From: Hyphochytrium catenoides | Taxonomy: Eukaryota; Sar; Hyphochytriomycetes; Hyphochytriales; Hyphochytriaceae | Reading direction: 5' to 3' | Length of the DNA: 19,616 nt | NCBI GenBank assembly: GCA_900088475.1 | Contig: FLMG01003139.1 | Location: forward strand, 10,232 to 29,847 | Shown here: positions 19,290-19,616 of the stretch, piece after piece | Layout: each line of letters begins with the position of its first letter | Numbering within the stretch: position 1 is the stretch's first letter | Made by a program: the position numbers and the translations under genes | The notes under the pieces: generated by a model | What the model was told of the DNA's origin: nothing | Database searches by the model: none | Seen by the model: the letters and a program-made list of their open reading frames with translations, nothing else

Positions 19290-19616
19290 CTGTCTCTCTC
19301 TCTCTCTCTCTTCTCCTGTGTTTTGGTCACTTCTCAGTTGCGGCGTTATCCTGATGGGACAAAGCTGGCAGAAATTCAGGGAAGAGGAAATGGTCTCTAC
19401 TATCTTTCCAGCAGCAAACATGTCTCCATACCTTCTCTCTCTCTCTCTCTCTCATCTCGTGATTTCTTCTACTCTGTCGGGCAATCGGGCATCTCTCTCT
19501 CTTTCTTAGAGCACACTGTATAGCTCTCCTTCCCTCTTTCTCTTACACTCTATCAAAACGCTCTGTTTTTATTCCCTCATTTCTCTCTCTTTCTCTCTCT
19601 CTCTCTCTCTGTCTCT
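19290..19616 (+). repeat. CT microsatellites at the right edge
   Basis: TC runs at about 19290-19311, 19434-19453, 19493-19502 and 19580-19616. The last continues to the end of the window. Confidence 0.9.
19338..19421 (+). other. Exon-like island between CT tracts
   Basis: After a TC run and a possible acceptor (TTCTCAG), the frame reads RRYPDGTKLAEIQGRGNGLY and then YLSSSKH, followed by more TC. The composition is coding-like and free of repeats. The G-x-x-LAxxxGRGNGLYYL shape faintly recalls the GAG-pre-integrase segment of Ty1/copia elements, but a single exon of a host gene with CT-rich introns is as likely. No partner exon can be seen before the window ends. Confidence 0.3.

Larger units (their letters stand above)
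17764..19320. other. No supported gene; polypyrimidine then polypurine DNA
   Basis: The plus strand is pyrimidine-rich from about 17840 to 18590 and purine-rich from about 18600 to 19200, except for a CT-rich piece at 18800-18900. Long open frames here consist of Ser/Leu or Arg/Glu repeats and are not genes. Confidence 0.7.

Noticed and set aside
1-19616. CRISPR arrays, rRNA genes or bacterial operons
   Set aside because: No spaced direct-repeat array, no rRNA-like sequence and no ribosome-binding-site pattern; the introns show that the window is eukaryotic nuclear DNA.

Overview
The window is nuclear DNA from a eukaryote. It has spliceosomal GT-AG introns, long CT/GA microsatellites, standard stop codons and intermediate GC. 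A (decayed) hybrid histidine kinase argues against an animal. A SOSS-B/NABP-type single-strand DNA-binding protein fits a fungus (perhaps an early-diverging one), an amoebozoan or another protist. I cannot place it more precisely from sequence alone.

Positions 1-7.2 kb are dominated by one large, intron-containing transposase-like gene (737-6212, +). It encodes, in order, a CCHC zinc knuckle, a Cys-rich DUF6729-like region, a first RNase H-fold DDE segment (two Asp), an inserted DEDD 3'-5' exonuclease-like domain whose catalytic acids are all replaced, the rest of the RNase H-like core (LDIYH strand and the RGTxxxEGYH Glu motif), and a C-terminal Cys/His cluster. A 12-bp motif occurs once to the left (110-121) and twice in tandem to the right (7146-7169), next to a perfect 12-bp palindrome. 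These may be end-proximal sites of the element.

Positions 8.07-9.98 kb hold a PAS-PAS-HisKA-HATPase-receiver hybrid histidine kinase, clearly recognisable but broken by at least six frame changes, one stop and a receiver deletion. After it come a minus-strand coding remnant (10.16-10.55 kb), a small inverted-repeat segment (10.6-10.73 kb) and a long stretch rich in CT/GA repeats (10.8-12.4 kb) with no gene I can support.

Positions 12.5-17.8 kb look like a normal gene-bearing host segment. There is a secreted, N-glycosylated, probably GPI-anchored protein (12485-13875, +), a small two-exon gene of unknown function (14560-15056, +), a five-exon SOSS-B/NABP OB-fold gene that reassembles cleanly on the minus strand (16740-15239), and a doubtful low-complexity gene diverging from it (17235-17763, +). 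From 17.8 kb to the end the DNA is mostly alternating polypyrimidine and polypurine blocks, with one exon-like island near 19.34-19.42 kb.

All gene models here were spliced by eye. Reading-frame phases were checked by hand, but no database search was available.
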